From Streptomyces spororaveus (lineage in GTDB: Bacteria > Actinomycetota > Actinomycetes > Streptomycetales > Streptomycetaceae), in NCBI RefSeq assembly GCF_016755875.1, contig NZ_BNED01000005.1, forward strand, positions 5,036,001 to 5,100,000: DNA of 64,000 nt, written 5' to 3'. The translations under genes were made by a program, and so were the position numbers. Below, piece after piece: positions 49,312 to 58,111 of the stretch. Every line of letters starts with the position of its first letter. Position 1 is the first letter of the stretch. The notes under the pieces were generated by a model, which saw only the letters and a program-made list of their open reading frames with translations, made no database searches and was not told where the DNA came from.

Positions 49312-50805
49312 GTGAAAGACACCGCTGCCATGCACGCGTATCTCAACCATGTGCCCGCCGTTGTGCTCAGACTCGATCGCAATCCGTTCCACCACGGAAC
49401 CCTCGGCGCCGTCAGATCCCTTGGCCGCAAGGGCGTGGAGGTCCATGCCGTCGTCGAGGCCGGGGGAGGTCCCATGGGGCGTTCGCGCTATCTGCGCGCC
49501 GTGCATCCCGGACCGGAGGGCGGGCTGGACCCCGAGGCGCCCGAGGCACTGCTGGAGTGTCTGACCGGGGTGTCGGAGCGGATCGGCCGCCCGGCCGTGC
49601 TCATCGCCATGGACGACCTCAGCGCGATCGCCGTGTCCCGGGTCGCCCCGATGCTCCGCGAACGCTTCCGGATTCCCCATCAGCCCGACAACCTGCCCGC
49701 CCGGGTGGCCGACAAGGCCGAGCTGTCGCGGCTCTGCGCGCGGTGGGACGTCCCGCACCCGGAGACCGTGATCCCGGCGAGCGGAGCCGAGGCGGCCGAG
49801 GCGGCCTGGCGGCTCGGCCTGCCGGTGATCGCCAAGTGGAGCCGGCCCTGGCTGCTGCCCGCCGGGGCCGACGGGCTGCGCAGCACCATGCTCGTGCACA
49901 CCACCGCCGAGGCGCGCCGGCTCTACGAGCGCTCCGCCGAGGCCGGGAGCAGGCTGCTGCTCCAGCGGTTCCTGCCGGCCGGGCCGGACACCGACTGGTT
50001 CTTCCACGGCGCCTTCGCGCGGGGCGGGCGTCCGCTGCTCGCGGGCTCGGGCCGCAAGGAGCTGTCCTGGCCGGTGCGGACGGGACTGACGGCCGTGGGG
50101 CGCTGGCTGCCGGATCCCGCGGTGGAGGAGGCGGGGCTGCGGCTCGCCGAACGCCTGGGCTACCAGGGGATCCTGGACCTGGACTTCCGCCGGGACGAGC
50201 TGGGCTGCTTCCGGCTGGTGGACTTCAACCCCCGGCCGGGCGCGCAGTTCCGGCTGTTCGCGGACTCGGCCGGGCTGGACGTCGTACAGGCGATGTACCT
50301 GGACCTGACGGGCCAGCAGGTCCCGCGGCCTTCGGGCGGACCGGGCCGGGTGTTCGTCGCGGAGAACTACGCGGTGCTGGCGACGGTCCGGGGCGGGTCG
50401 CTGCCGCGCCGCCCGGCAGCGGTCCCCCCGGGTCCGGCCGGGCCGACCGGGGCGTCCGCGTCCGCGGCCCCGGCTCCGGGCGCGGAGCGGGAGCCGGCCC
50501 GGGAGCGGGCCCCGAAGCGGTCCGGCGAGCGGGGGCGCGTCGAGACGGCCTGGTTCGCCGCCGACGACCTGCTGCCGTTCCTGGCGATGCTCGGCGCCCT
50601 GCTGGGCCGGGGCGCGGGCAAGGGGGTGCGGGCGCTGCGCGGGGTTCCGGAGCAGGGCCGGCGCACGGCGCTCGCGGTCGTCCGCGCGCCGCGGCAGCGC
50701 GGCCGGAACCAGTCGTCCGACGGTTCCACCGGATCGACCGCGCCGGCCTCCAGGCCCGTTCCGCCGGAGGCCTCGGCGGAGCCGGACGAGCTGGTGACCC
50801 GTTGA
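49312..50805 (+). CDS. ATP-grasp ligase-like protein
   Basis: A 497-residue ATP-grasp fold enzyme, probably a carboxylate-amine ligase. An N-terminal domain (VVLRLDRNPFHHGTLGAVRSLGRKGVEVHAV), a central nucleotide-binding part (ADKAELSRLCARWDVPHPETV, PVIAKWSRPW), and the metal-binding end (GILDLDFRRDELGCFRLVDFNPRPGAQFRLF, with D-x-N motif) are visible. The C-terminal 130 residues are Pro/Ala/Arg-rich and probably disordered. GTG 49312 and ATG 49330 are both possible starts. Members join amino acids to glycans or peptides. It lies beside a flavoprotein and the glycan operon. Confidence 0.82.
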   Translation: MKDTAAMHAYLNHVPAVVLRLDRNPFHHGTLGAVRSLGRKGVEVHAVVEAGGGPMGRSRYLRAVHPGPEGGLDPEAPEALLECLTGVSERIGRPAVLIAMDDLSAIAVSRVAPMLRERFRIPHQPDNLPARVADKAELSRLCARWDVPHPETVIPASGAEAAEAAWRLGLPVIAKWSRPWLLPAGADGLRSTMLVHTTAEARRLYERSAEAGSRLLLQRFLPAGPDTDWFFHGAFARGGRPLLAGSGRKELSWPVRTGLTAVGRWLPDPAVEEAGLRLAERLGYQGILDLDFRRDELGCFRLVDFNPRPGAQFRLFADSAGLDVVQAMYLDLTGQQVPRPSGGPGRVFVAENYAVLATVRGGSLPRRPAAVPPGPAGPTGASASAAPAPGAEREPARERAPKRSGERGRVETAWFAADDLLPFLAMLGALLGRGAGKGVRALRGVPEQGRRTALAVVRAPRQRGRNQSSDGSTGSTAPASRPVPPEASAEPDELVTR

Positions 50806-50863
50806 CCCGGACCCCGGCCGCGGACCGCGCCGGGCCGGTGACCATCGAGCTGGAGGAGCGGAG

Positions 50864-52174
50864 TTGACGCGGATCGACGATCTCGTGGTGATCGGCGCGG
50901 GCCCGTACGGGCTGTCGATCGCCGCCCACGCGGCGGCCGCGGGGCTCGGCGTACGGCTGCTGGGGCGGCCCATGGCCTCGTGGCGCGACCACATGCCCGA
51001 CGGCATGTACCTGAAGTCGGAGCCCTGGTCGTCCAACCTGTCCGCGCCGGACGGACGGCACACCCTGGCCGATTACTGCGCCACCCTCGGCATGACCGCG
51101 GAACACGGCACTCCGCTGCCGATCGGCACGTTCAGCGGGTACGGGATGTGGTTCGCCCGGCAGGCCGCGCCCGAGGTGGAGGAGGTGACCGTGCTGGAGG
51201 TGACCCCGCAGGGCGACGGCTTCCGCGTCCGCACCGCCGAGGGACCGCCCCTGCTCGCCCGGACGGTGGCCCTCGCGGTCGGGGTGATGCCCTTCGTCCG
51301 CCACCCCGGGGCGCTGCGGGACCTCCCGCCCCCGCACTACTCGCACAGCAGCGGCCACCGGGACCTGAGCCGGTTCGCCGGCCGTGAGGTCGCCGTGCTC
51401 GGGGCCGGGCAGGCGGCCCTGGAGACCGCCGCCCTGCTGGCCGAGCAGGGTGCCCGGCCCTGCCTGGTCGCCCGGCGGTCCCGGCTGAACTGGAACACCG
51501 TCCCGCAGCCCCTGGAACGGACCCCGCTGCGGGCCCTGCGCGAGCCCCACAGCGGTCTCGGTACCGGCTGGCGCAGCTGGGTGTGGTCGGAGCTGCCCTG
51601 GGCGGTGCGCCGGCTGCCCGCGCCCACCCGGGAGCGGATCGCGGCGACGGCGCTGGGCCCGGCCGGCGCCTGGTGGCTGCGGGACCGCTTCGAGCGGCGC
51701 GTCCCCGTCCTGCTCGGGCACCGGCTGCACCGGGCGGTGGCGGTGGGGGACCGGACCCGGCTGGGGCTGTCCACCCGGGCGGGGGAATCCGTGGTCCTGG
51801 ACGTCGCGCACGTCATCGCGGCCACCGGCTTCGTCCCGGAGCTGGCCCGGCTGGAGCTGCTCGACGCGGGGCTGCGGGCCGCGCTGGAGACCGTGGGGGA
51901 GAGCGGCGCGCCGGAACTGAGCCCCGGGTTCGAGTCCTCGTGGCCCGGACTGTTCTTCGCGGGGCTGCTGACGGCTCCCTCATTCGGCCCTTCCATGCGA
52001 TTCGTGCACGGCGCGGGCTTCACGGCGGGGAGACTGGTGAGAGGAGTCCGCAAGCGCCTCGGGGCCCGGGGTCCGCGGCCGGGTTCCCCCGGTGCCGCCC
52101 GGGTGGGCCGGGCCGCTGCCCCCGGGCACCTTCCGGGGGTACCCCCAGGGCATCCGAAGACGTATCTGCGGTGA
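50864..52174 (+). CDS. FAD/NAD(P)-binding oxidoreductase (flavin monooxygenase-like)
   Basis: A 436-residue flavoprotein. Dinucleotide-binding GAGPYGLSIAAHA (about residues 12-24), a second NAD(P) motif VLGAGQAALETAALL (about 178-192) and ATGFVPEL near the C-terminus, as in SidA/lysine N6-hydroxylase and flavin monooxygenase relatives. LYLKSEPWSSNLSAPD and FSGYGMWFARQ are typical of the actinobacterial group. TTG 50864 has AGGAG 6 bases upstream. It follows the ATP-grasp gene by 58 bases and is probably co-transcribed. The substrate is unknown. Confidence 0.88.
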   Translation: MTRIDDLVVIGAGPYGLSIAAHAAAAGLGVRLLGRPMASWRDHMPDGMYLKSEPWSSNLSAPDGRHTLADYCATLGMTAEHGTPLPIGTFSGYGMWFARQAAPEVEEVTVLEVTPQGDGFRVRTAEGPPLLARTVALAVGVMPFVRHPGALRDLPPPHYSHSSGHRDLSRFAGREVAVLGAGQAALETAALLAEQGARPCLVARRSRLNWNTVPQPLERTPLRALREPHSGLGTGWRSWVWSELPWAVRRLPAPTRERIAATALGPAGAWWLRDRFERRVPVLLGHRLHRAVAVGDRTRLGLSTRAGESVVLDVAHVIAATGFVPELARLELLDAGLRAALETVGESGAPELSPGFESSWPGLFFAGLLTAPSFGPSMRFVHGAGFTAGRLVRGVRKRLGARGPRPGSPGAARVGRAAAPGHLPGVPPGHPKTYLR

Positions 52175-52198
52175 GAGCCGCGGAGAGAGGGGTCCGTG

Positions 52199-52483
52199 AT
52201 GAGCTCGGATCGAGCGCAGGGCCGCGGCTGGGTACGCATTCCGGCCAGCCGCGGGGAACAGCCCGCCGGTCGGGCCAGGGCCGCCGGGTACGACCGCACC
52301 GCGTATCCCGGTCCGTACGCGGGCCCGTACGCGGGTCCGTACGCGACGGCCTCCCACGCCGACCAGCCCACGATCTACCTCTCCGTGGTCAAGCGCTGGC
52401 GGGAGGCCGGGCGCACCCTTCCGGGGCATCCTGACGAGGAGTGGGAGCGGCTGATCTCCCAGCCCTGCTGGCCCGGCCGTTAG
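52199..52483 (+). CDS. small conserved hypothetical protein
   Basis: A 94-residue protein without signal peptide. Its centre has three PGPYAGPYA-like units, and its C-terminal half is better conserved in character (PTIYLSVVKRWREAGRT ... PDEEWERLI), suggesting a small helical domain. AGAGGGG lies upstream of ATG 52199; a GTG directly before it is also possible. The next gene starts immediately after the stop (TAG then GTG at 52484), so they are co-translated. Function unknown. Confidence 0.7.
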   Translation: MSSDRAQGRGWVRIPASRGEQPAGRARAAGYDRTAYPGPYAGPYAGPYATASHADQPTIYLSVVKRWREAGRTLPGHPDEEWERLISQPCWPGR

Positions 52484-54583
52484 GTGGTGTGGAACGTGGC
52501 AGCGGCGGAACGGGACGGACCCGAGCCGGTCCGGCGGTCGCCCGTGACCGTGCCCGGGGAGCGGTTCGCCCTCAACGGCATGGGCAGTCTCGAATGGGAC
52601 CTGGGCTCCGGGACCGTGGTGCTGGACGAGGCCGCGATGGAGGTCTTCGACCTCGGGCCGGCGGAGTTCGACGGCACCGTGCCCGGGGTCGGACGGCGCA
52701 TCCCGCGCGAGGACGGCGTCCGGCTGACCCAGATCATCGAAGGTGTCCTGGAGGGCGGCGGGGACACGTACGGCGCCTACTTCATGGTGCACCGGCGCGA
52801 CGGCCGCGAGCAGTGGACGCACACCTCCGGCCGGGTGCTGCGGGACGGCGCGGGGCAGCCGGAGCGGATCGTGGGGATCGTTCGGGACGCGACCGCCGAG
52901 CTCGCCCACGCCACGCTGCTGCGCAAGCTGGAGGCGGCGCGCGCCCAGCAGACGACGATCGTGCAGCGGACCACGGAGGCCCTGTCGCGGGCGGTGACGG
53001 TCGACGACGTCACGGCCGCGCTGACCGGGGCGGGCGCCTTGGAACGGCTCGGTGCGGACGGACTGGCCCTGGGACTGGTCGAGGGCGGCACCATCAAGAT
53101 CATCGCGTTGAGCGGGGAGTCCCTGGAGATCCTCAGCGAGCGCCGGTTCACCCGCCTGGACGGCTCGCTGCCGCTGTCGCGCGCGGTGCTCACCCGGCAG
53201 GCACGTTTCGTCACCTCGCTCACCGAGCTCGGCGGCGAGTTCCCGCTCCTCGCGGACTACCTGAACCGGATCCAGTACGACGCCGCCGCCTACCTGCCGC
53301 TGATCGCGCAGGCCAAGGCCATCGGCGGGCTGGTCCTCTTCTACCGGCGGCGCACCGAGTTCAGCCCGGAGGAGCGCAACCTCTGCCTGGGCCTGGCGGG
53401 CATCGTCGCCCAGTCCCTCCAGCGGGCGCTCCTGTTCGACCAGGAGCGGGAGTTCGCCACCGGCCTGCAGGCGGCCATGCTGCCGCGCCGGATCCCGGAG
53501 ATCACCGGTGGGGAGATCGCGGTCCGCTACCACGCCGCCTGGAGCGGACGGGAGGTCGGCGGGGACTGGTACGACGTGATCTCGCTGCCCCGCGACCGCG
53601 TCGGGGTCGTGGTGGGCGACGTCCAGGGCCACGACACGCACGCGGCGGCGATCATGGGCCAGCTGCGGATCGCGCTGCGGGCGTACGCGGGCGAGGGCCA
53701 TCCGCCGTCCACCGTGCTGGCCCGGGCCTCGCGCTTCCTCGCCGAGCTGGACACCGAGCGCTTCGCCACCTGCATGTACGCGCAGGTGGACCTGGAGACC
53801 GGCGGCGTACGGGCCGTGCGCGCGGGTCACCTCGGACCGCTGATCCGGCACACGGACGGGCGTACGGGCTGGCCCAACGTGCGCGGCGGCCTGCCGCTCG
53901 GGCTGGCCTCGTCCTTCGGGTACGAGGAGTTCCCCGAGACCCGGCTCGACCTGGTGCCCGGGGAGACCCTGGTGCTGTGCACCGACGGCCTGGTGGAGGA
54001 GCCGGGCACCACCATCACCGCCGGGATGGACGCCCTCGCCCAGGCGGTGCGCAGCGGCCCCCAGGGGGCCGCCGCGCTCGCCGACCACCTCTCCGACCGG
54101 CTCTGGGAGCGCTGGGGCTCCGGGGACGACGTGGCCCTGCTGGTGCTGCGCAGGGCCCCCGACCCGGGCACCCACCGGGCGCCGCGCATCCACCAGTACG
54201 TCCACCAGGCCGACCCGGAAGGCCTCTCGGAGGCCCGCTACGCCCTGCGCCAGGCCCTGCGGGACTGGGGCATGCCGGAGCTCGCCGACGACGTGGAGGT
54301 CGCGGCCGGGGAACTGCTGGTCAACGCCCTGCTGCACACCGACGGCGGAGCGGTGCTGACGATGGAGGTGCTGCCGGAGCCGGTCCGGCGGATCCGGCTG
54401 TGGGTCAAGGACCGTTCCAGCGTGTGGCCGCGCCGGCGCACCCCGGGCGAGGCGGCCACCACGGGGCGCGGGCTGCTGCTGGTGGACGCGCTGGCCACGC
54501 ACTGGGGCGTGGAGTCCCGGGGCGACGGCAAGGCGGTGTGGTGCGAGTTCGACGCCGGAGGCGCCCCCCGGAGCACGGGGTGA
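52484..54583 (+). CDS. PAS-GAF-PP2C (SpoIIE/RsbU type) phosphatase with C-terminal HATPase domain
   Basis: A 699-residue regulator of the partner-switching type that Streptomyces uses to control sigma factors through anti-sigma factor antagonists. A PAS-like domain (about 35-140), GAF domain (about 160-325), PP2C/SpoIIE phosphatase (about 345-560) with metal residues in GGDWYD, GDVQGHD, CTDGLVEE and GDDVALL, and a serine-kinase-type HATPase domain (about 575-695; ELLVNALLHTDG, VKDRSS, TTGRGLLLVDAL). It starts right after the small hypothetical gene; GTG 52496 is an alternative start. The same protein can both phosphorylate and dephosphorylate antagonists. Confidence 0.92.
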   Translation: MVWNVAAAERDGPEPVRRSPVTVPGERFALNGMGSLEWDLGSGTVVLDEAAMEVFDLGPAEFDGTVPGVGRRIPREDGVRLTQIIEGVLEGGGDTYGAYFMVHRRDGREQWTHTSGRVLRDGAGQPERIVGIVRDATAELAHATLLRKLEAARAQQTTIVQRTTEALSRAVTVDDVTAALTGAGALERLGADGLALGLVEGGTIKIIALSGESLEILSERRFTRLDGSLPLSRAVLTRQARFVTSLTELGGEFPLLADYLNRIQYDAAAYLPLIAQAKAIGGLVLFYRRRTEFSPEERNLCLGLAGIVAQSLQRALLFDQEREFATGLQAAMLPRRIPEITGGEIAVRYHAAWSGREVGGDWYDVISLPRDRVGVVVGDVQGHDTHAAAIMGQLRIALRAYAGEGHPPSTVLARASRFLAELDTERFATCMYAQVDLETGGVRAVRAGHLGPLIRHTDGRTGWPNVRGGLPLGLASSFGYEEFPETRLDLVPGETLVLCTDGLVEEPGTTITAGMDALAQAVRSGPQGAAALADHLSDRLWERWGSGDDVALLVLRRAPDPGTHRAPRIHQYVHQADPEGLSEARYALRQALRDWGMPELADDVEVAAGELLVNALLHTDGGAVLTMEVLPEPVRRIRLWVKDRSSVWPRRRTPGEAATTGRGLLLVDALATHWGVESRGDGKAVWCEFDAGGAPRSTG

Positions 54584-54654
54584 CGCGGCGATCACCCCGG
54601 GTTGTGGGGCGCCGGGGTCGGGGTGATGATGCGAGCCATGGAACGGATCGTGTT

Positions 54655-54822
54655 GTGCGCGGGCTGAGCAAGGCCGCCGTGACGGGCGCGCTGGCCGTGC
54701 TCCTGCTGGTCGCCGGGGTGCCGACCGTCGTGGACCGGGTGACGGGGCGGGCGCACGCGGACCCCGAGTGCCGGTCGGTGGCCTTCATGTCGATGACGGA
54801 CGTCGCCCCCGACTGCCGGTAG
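54655..54822 (+). CDS. small secreted or membrane-anchored peptide
   Basis: A 55-residue peptide. One hydrophobic helix (KAAVTGALAVLLLVAGVPTVV) is followed by a 25-residue tail with two cysteines (DPECRSV and APDCR). GTG 54655 has a weak GGA upstream; it is in the same reading frame as a long frame that runs opposite to the phosphatase, so only this short 3' part is convincing. No known family was recognised. Confidence 0.5.
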   Translation: MRGLSKAAVTGALAVLLLVAGVPTVVDRVTGRAHADPECRSVAFMSMTDVAPDCR

Positions 54823-54853
54823 CGGCGGCTACCGGCCGCGGGCCCCGCACCGC

Positions 54854-55294
54854 TCAGTGCTCGTGGACCTCGACGTCCTGCGTGTCCCGGGCGAGCGTGT
54901 CGACCGACTTCGGCATCAGGCCCGAGAGCCGGACCTCCTGGAGCTCCGCGGTGACCACCGCGCGGCCCGGGTGCACGTTCACGAAGGCCCCCGGCGCGTT
55001 GGCCACCCAGCGGCGCTCCCGGCCGTCGCAGACGATCTGCTCGGCGCCAATGCTCAGCTGCCGGCCGTCCTCCTGCACCACGGTCGCCTTGATCTGCATC
55101 GCCCCCATGGGTGACGCCTGCTCGCAGTGGTACATCCCGGAAAGGGTGACGGCACCGTCCTTGGCGACGTAGGCGTCATGATGTACGGAAATACCTTGAT
55201 TGAAAACGGTGGCGCCGGCCGGAGCGGTGAAAAGCGTGGTGGCGGCCAGTGCGGAGAAGGCTGCGAGGGCCATTCGGCGGGCGGGGATGGGCAT
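54854..55294 (-). CDS. small secreted protein (DUF6299-like)
   Basis: A 146-residue exported protein. Signal peptide (MALAAFSALAATTLFTAPAGA), then a beta-sandwich-like domain: GISVHHDAYVAKDGAVTLSG, YHCEQASP, IVCDGRERRW with two cysteines, VHPGRAVVTAELQEV. From memory it resembles DUF6299 proteins of Streptomyces. GGAGGAAG lies 1-8 bases before ATG 55294. Divergent from the lipoprotein gene at 55450. Function unknown. Confidence 0.75.
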   Translation of the reverse strand: MPIPARRMALAAFSALAATTLFTAPAGATVFNQGISVHHDAYVAKDGAVTLSGMYHCEQASPMGAMQIKATVVQEDGRQLSIGAEQIVCDGRERRWVANAPGAFVNVHPGRAVVTAELQEVRLSGLMPKSVDTLARDTQDVEVHEH

Positions 55295-55449
55295 TCTTCC
55301 TCCAGATGGTGCGGACGGCGGGAATCCACCGGAACGCATTGTGCTGGCAGGTGGGCGTACGCACTTGCTCCGCGCGCTCGTGTCGTTGTGCGCAATTACC
55401 TGCCCGGGCGCGTGAAACTGGCCGAAATACGTCCCCGAAGGGATCCTGC

Positions 55450-56040
55450 ATGCGCCAGTCCGCCCTCCCCCTGCCCGTCCTCGTCCTGCTCCCGCTCCTG
55501 CTGTTCGGGGCCACCGCGTGCCAGAGCGCCCCCGAGCCGGACGCGGTCGCCCCCGCCGCCGCGCCGGCGGTCCCGGTGGACGACGGGGCGCCCGGGGCGG
55601 CGCAGGCCCCCGGCGGCCCCGGCGCGCGGGGCGTCCACGTGGGGGGCGCCGTGCAGGTGCACGGCAGGCAGGTCGGCCGGCACCTTCAGGCCGAGCTCGG
55701 GGCGTTCGTGGACCCGGCGATCAGCGTGGACAAGAACTTCGCCCCGCCCGCCGGGAAGCGCTGGGTGGCCGCCTCGATGTCCTTCGTCAACGTGGGCGGA
55801 GCCTCGTACGGGGCGCTCGGGCGCATGTGGGCGCACGACAGCGCGGGGCAGCGTCACCCGGTGGTGAAGACCGGCGAGCTGACGACCGGCAAACCGATCG
55901 TCTTCGATTCCCTGGAGGTCGGTGAGCGGGCCGAGGGATGGGTGGTGTTCGAAATTCCGGAAAGTGCGCGCATTGTGCGGCTCCAGTACCAGGACGCGAA
56001 CACGCAGGCGAATTCCGGAGAGGGATTCTGGGCCGTCTAG
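55450..56040 (+). CDS. lipoprotein with DUF4352-like domain
   Basis: A 196-residue membrane-attached lipoprotein. Signal sequence with lipobox LFGATAC (Cys24), a 40-residue Pro/Ala-rich spacer, then a beta-sandwich domain with AISVDKNFAPPAGKRWVAASMSFVNVGG, LTTGKPIVFDSLEVGERAEGWVVFEIPE and VRLQYQD, the pattern of DUF4352 telomeric-repeat-binding-like domains. GGGA lies 7 bases before ATG 55450. Exported ligand- or cell-wall-binding role possible. Confidence 0.85.
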   Translation: MRQSALPLPVLVLLPLLLFGATACQSAPEPDAVAPAAAPAVPVDDGAPGAAQAPGGPGARGVHVGGAVQVHGRQVGRHLQAELGAFVDPAISVDKNFAPPAGKRWVAASMSFVNVGGASYGALGRMWAHDSAGQRHPVVKTGELTTGKPIVFDSLEVGERAEGWVVFEIPESARIVRLQYQDANTQANSGEGFWAV

Positions 56041-56096
56041 CCCGCCCGGGTGAAGGGCCGTGAAAGGCGCGGCGGAGAGACCACTAGGGTGCGCGC

Positions 56097-56591
56097 ATGA
56101 CTTCTACTCAAGCCGAAATCGACCGGTCCCAGCTCGGCACCCTTTCGGTGCTCGCCTGGATCGGAGACCCCGAAGAGGCGCACGACATCCCGTACCTCCT
56201 CGCCTACACCCTCGGTGACGGACCGAAGGGCCGGGAGGCGGGCGAGGCGGCCGCCCGCGGCCTGCTGGAGGAGATCGGCCTGCCCATCGGCGACGTGGTC
56301 ATGGACGGCACCCTCAAGGCGGCCACCTTCCCGGTGCAGATCCTGCTGGAGGGCAACCAGATCGCGCTCACCCTGCCCGGGATGAACGCGCGCTGCACCG
56401 CCCCCGACGAGTGGGTCGCCGCGGCGGACGAGAGCGGGCAGGCGTACTTCCTCTTCGCCACCCGCGCCTGGCCGGAGGCGGTGCCGGGCCAGCCCGTCGC
56501 GCCGGAGACCCTGCAGGCCTTCGCGGGCGACGAGTCCGTGCTCACCAGCAGCGCCCACTGCGTCCTCGCCGTGCGGCGCGTGCAGCGGTAG
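56097..56591 (+). CDS. conserved hypothetical protein (DUF5949-like)
   Basis: A 164-residue soluble protein, alpha/beta in appearance (GTLSVLAWIGDPEEAHDIPYLLAYTLGDG, GLPIGDVVMDGT, FPVQILLEGNQIALTLPGMNARCTAPDEWV). From memory this is the Streptomyces-specific DUF5949 family. No catalytic motif is seen. ATG 56097 lacks a strong ribosome binding site (AGGGTG upstream). Convergent with the P450 gene. Confidence 0.75.
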   Translation: MTSTQAEIDRSQLGTLSVLAWIGDPEEAHDIPYLLAYTLGDGPKGREAGEAAARGLLEEIGLPIGDVVMDGTLKAATFPVQILLEGNQIALTLPGMNARCTAPDEWVAAADESGQAYFLFATRAWPEAVPGQPVAPETLQAFAGDESVLTSSAHCVLAVRRVQR

Positions 56592-56707
56592 CCACCGGCC
56601 GGGTGCCGCCACCACCCGCTCCGGCCGCCGGGCCCCCAGCCTGCCCGGTGGCCGGTTCCGCTTTTCCCGGGCCGGGGCCGGGGCGGCCTTCGTCGCCGGC
56701 GCCCTCG

Positions 56708-57961
56708 TCAGGGCCCTTCGAAGGCGAACTTGAGCGAACGGACCCGGTTGTCGAAGTTCGACCCCGCCAGGTCCGGCAGGCCCACCGCCCGCAGCCCGAC
56801 CGGCCGGGTCAGCAGCTCACGGAAGAGCGCCTTCATCTCCACCCGGGCCAGGTGCGCGCCCAGGCAGAAGTGCGGGCCACCGCCGCCGAACCCCAGGTGC
56901 GGATTGGGCGAGCGGGTGATGACGAAGGCGTCCGGGTCGGGGAAGACCGCCTCGTCGCGGTTGGCGGAGGCGTAGTAGAGGACCACCTTGTCGCCCGGCC
57001 GGAACACGTGCCCGTCCATGGTGTGCCCGGCGGCCACGGTCCGGCGGAACTGGATGATCGGCGTCGAGTGCCGGATCATCTCGTCGACCGCCCCGTCCGC
57101 GTACTTCTCGAAGTCCGACAGCAGCAGGTCCCGCTGATCCGGGTGGTCGGTCAGCAGGGACAGCCCGTGGGTGATCGCGTTCCGGGTGGTCTCCACCCCG
57201 GCGACCATCAACAGGGAGAAGAAGGCGCCGAGCTGACGGGCCCCGAGGGCCTGGCCGTCGACGTTCGCGCAGACCAGCGCCGAGATCAGGTCGTCGGTGG
57301 GGTGCTTGCGCCGCTCCCGCCCGATGCCCGCCACCATCCGCTGCATACGGGCGAGCGCGCGCAGTCCGCGTCCCGGCATCCGCAGCCGGGAGGCCAGGCC
57401 ACGCTCCACACCGATGTTCTCGGAGGCGTGGTTGACGCGGTCGGCGATCTCGGCCCGGTAGTGCTCCGGGATGCCCATCATGTTGCAGATGACCTCCAGG
57501 GGCAGCCGGGAGGCCACGGCCGAGACGAACTCGTCGGGTCGTTCGGCCAGTACGTCGTCCACGATGCGGGCGGCCACCGCGTGGATGTCGGCCTCGGCGG
57601 CCGCCAGCAGGCGCGGAGTGAAGGCGCGCTGCACGATCTTGCGCAACTGGGCGTGGTCGGGGCCGTCCAGATTGACCATCGAGTCCCCGAACAGGGCCCG
57701 TACCCAGCGCGCCGGCTCGGGGGTGGTCACGCCGGGGGCACTGGCGAAGACCTTGGGGAGGCGGCTGGCCTCCTGCACCTGGGCGTGGCGGACGAGGGCC
57801 CAGTGGCCGGGCCCGGACCCTTCGGGGACGAACACCGGTCCCTCGGCCGCGCGCAGCCGGGCGAAGGCCGCGAGGCGGTGGGCGGGGGGCTGCTGCCAGA
57901 AACCTGGCTCGGCCAGCTCCCTGCCGGGGTCGGTGCCGTGGCGTAGTGCCGGGAGTGTCAA
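56708..57961 (-). CDS. cytochrome P450
   Basis: A 417-residue soluble haem monooxygenase. The I-helix oxygen-binding motif AGVETTR (254-260), the K-helix E-x-x-R in DEMIR (294-297), and the haem loop FGGGGPHFCLG with thiolate C366 are intact. NLDGPDHAQLRKIVQRAFTPR resembles the CYP124/CYP125 group that attacks steroids or branched lipids; that grouping is by eye. TTG 57961 is the start, with GGAGG 8-12 bases upstream. It is monocistronic, followed by a convergent gene. No ferredoxin gene is adjacent. Confidence 0.92.
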   Translation of the reverse strand: MTLPALRHGTDPGRELAEPGFWQQPPAHRLAAFARLRAAEGPVFVPEGSGPGHWALVRHAQVQEASRLPKVFASAPGVTTPEPARWVRALFGDSMVNLDGPDHAQLRKIVQRAFTPRLLAAAEADIHAVAARIVDDVLAERPDEFVSAVASRLPLEVICNMMGIPEHYRAEIADRVNHASENIGVERGLASRLRMPGRGLRALARMQRMVAGIGRERRKHPTDDLISALVCANVDGQALGARQLGAFFSLLMVAGVETTRNAITHGLSLLTDHPDQRDLLLSDFEKYADGAVDEMIRHSTPIIQFRRTVAAGHTMDGHVFRPGDKVVLYYASANRDEAVFPDPDAFVITRSPNPHLGFGGGGPHFCLGAHLARVEMKALFRELLTRPVGLRAVGLPDLAGSNFDNRVRSLKFAFEGP

Positions 57962-58066
57962 GGCAGGGCCTCCAGTCGGTGCGCGTCGTTCTGCGCTGGA
58001 GAACGGCGGCGGGGGCTCGGGAGTGACGGTTCGCCGGGGTACCGGCGCGAGCGCGGGTACAGGTGG

Positions 58067-58096
58067 GGGTACGGGTACGGGTACGGGTGCGGGTGC
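58067..58096. repeat. hexanucleotide array upstream of P450 / downstream of LtrA
   Basis: Three GGGTAC units and two GGGTGC units without gaps. It lies in the 150-base space between the P450 start and the LtrA stop codon. Confidence 0.88.
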
Positions 58097-58111
58097 GGGC
58101 TGCCCGGGGAT

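Noticed and set aside
49330..49332. ATG 49330 as definite start of the ATP-grasp gene
   Set aside because: The ribosome binding site is no better than for GTG 49312, so the choice is left open.
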